Below, one piece after another: positions 63,207 through 64,000 of a stretch of DNA of 64,000 nt. The stretch comes from Flavobacterium frigidimaris (lineage in GTDB: Bacteria; Bacteroidota; Bacteroidia; Flavobacteriales; Flavobacteriaceae), in the NCBI GenBank assembly GCA_900129595.1, contig FQWG01000001.1, positions 310,001 through 374,000 of the forward strand. The letters run 5' to 3'. The translations under genes were made by a program, and so were the position numbers. Below the pieces are notes generated by a model that had not been told where the DNA came from, did not search any database, and saw only the letters and a list, made by a program, of their open reading frames with translations. The first letter of the stretch is position 1. Each line of letters starts with the position of its first letter.

Positions 63207-63275
63207 CAAAAGTACCTTGCTTAACATTAACATTGTGTAGAACAATATAAAACCTCATGTAGAACTTGTTCTACA
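63207..63275 (-). promoter_or_regulatory. Membrane kinase promoter with 39-bp palindromic motif, copy B
   Basis: -7 box TACTTTTG (63207-63214, minus), 22 bp, then the 39-bp motif (63237-63275) ending on the plus strand in the perfect palindrome TGTAGAACTTGTTCTACA (63258-63275). A direct half-site GTAGAACAAT begins the motif. Spacing and half-site order are identical to copy A. Confidence 0.65.
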
Positions 63276-63636
63276 AATAAAACACTCTTTTTAGTACTAA
63301 AATTTTCTAAAATACAAATACAATTCAGATACAAAAATAACTAAGTTCGTTTTATAAAACAATTCAATTACCACTTGATCTGCTAATCTAACTTAAGTTG
63401 TTTGATAAATAATGATGAAAATCAAATTCAACGGAAGTAGTTTTTGGCGAAAAACAGTTCCTCAACAAATGAAACTGATACAGTAATCAGAAGAAAATTA
63501 TAAATCTTTAAATTTATGAGAAGGCTTGCGCTATTTATTAATTTTCTTTACTTTCGGTTGTATTTACGAAAGAAAATCAGGCTATAAATTTCAGCCAAAA
63601 TGCTCAAAAAAATTCTTTATTTTAATATTCTCATCA

Positions 63637-64000
63637 ATGTCTATTCTTTACCACAGTCCAGTAATAATTATTCGCGAATTCTTACCTCAGGAGCAACAAA
63701 CCTTTTTAGATCTCTTCAAAGACGATGAAGTTACACAATACCTTCCTGTCACTTCACCGGAAAGATATGTGGAGATGTTTAGTGAATTGCTTGAAAATTA
63801 CGAAAAGAATAACCTTAGCCGCTGGGCGATATTCGACACTGTAAATAATAATTTTATAGGAATGTGTGTCGCTCGTATTTTTACCTATAATACAGCCCAA
63901 ATAGAAATTGGATATGTGCTTAGCAAGGCATACTGGGGAAAAGGTATTGCTACAGAAGTATGCAAAGCGCTAACGCACTATAGCTTTGTCAATACAAACA
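63637..64000 (+). CDS. GNAT family N-acetyltransferase, 3' end outside window
   Basis: The frame from the ATG at 63637 is open to the last base. The visible 121 residues show IIIREFLPQEQQTFLDLF, FIGMCVARIFTYNTAQIEIGYVLSKAYWGKGIATEVCKAL with the acetyl-CoA loop W-G-K-G-I-A, which is the Acetyltransf_3 pattern seen also in the 13640 gene. Its substrate is unknown. Confidence 0.85.
   Translation, partial: MSILYHSPVIIIREFLPQEQQTFLDLFKDDEVTQYLPVTSPERYVEMFSELLENYEKNNLSRWAIFDTVNNNFIGMCVARIFTYNTAQIEIGYVLSKAYWGKGIATEVCKALTHYSFVNTN

Noticed and set aside
63411..63600. Two 23-24 codon frames before the last GNAT gene
   Set aside because: Short, no supporting signals, sequence looks like AT-rich intergenic DNA.

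Overview
The window looks like chromosomal DNA of a Flavobacterium-type member of the Bacteroidota. The signs are low GC, SusC/SusD and TonB-dependent receptors, lipoprotein signal peptides, LytTR and one-component regulators, promoters of the TTG-N17-23-TAnnTTTG type, and interspersed CACGAATTTCAC and ACACATAGAAACATAG repeats. No rRNA, tRNA, CRISPR array, phage or transposase gene was seen.

Layout. 1-1731: end of a heavy-metal type efflux operon (CzcC/TolC-like protein cut by the window edge, then a beta-barrel). 1867-2895: a lone mreB paralogue. 3320-3798: a small lipoprotein-like gene whose frame breaks on an A6 run. 3908-9668: a complete RND tripartite drug-type efflux operon ending in a strong terminator. 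9944-15789: mixed single genes, namely a papain-fold-like hydrolase, a GCS/amidoligase-like protein, a GreA/B-family factor, a GNAT enzyme, an orphan tape-measure domain of contractile injection systems, and a PhyH dioxygenase. 15890-19585: a frameshifted beta-barrel gene and a secreted protein, divergent from a LytS/LytTR two-component pair. 19889-22810: a GH130 enzyme and a class C serine hydrolase. 22931-28103: small ORFs, a PRISE-like SDR with a Crp-family regulator, a secreted protein, and a small membrane protein with a malate:quinone oxidoreductase that carries a lipobox.

28324-41682 (minus strand): a SAM-I riboswitch and a 32-codon leader ORF precede SusC, SusD, a TlpA-like thioredoxin, an M14 carboxypeptidase, an S9 peptidase, an APC amino-acid permease and a class-V PLP enzyme. 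Read together this is a peptide capture and digestion system under S-adenosylmethionine control, most simply a methionine or sulfur-amino-acid scavenging locus. 45508-50305 (minus): a cobalamin riboswitch precedes a BtuB-like receptor, a BtuG-like beta-propeller lipoprotein and a PKD-like surface lipoprotein, a B12 capture operon.

51942-55767: sucrose metabolism, with a GH32-like protein and a fused sucrose-phosphate synthase/phosphatase. 56171-57112: a proline dehydrogenase family protein. 57201-62830: a signalling block with a NarL-type regulator, a membrane histidine kinase and a PAS histidine kinase. The two kinase promoters share a 39-bp palindromic motif in the same position relative to the -7 box. 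The window ends inside a GNAT gene.

The most unusual non-coding signals are (1) the twin 39-bp motifs, (2) purine-rich heptanucleotide-period repeats starting 3-8 nt after the stop codon of three unrelated minus-strand genes, and (3) the SAM riboswitch plus leader ORF in front of a SusCD/peptidase locus.
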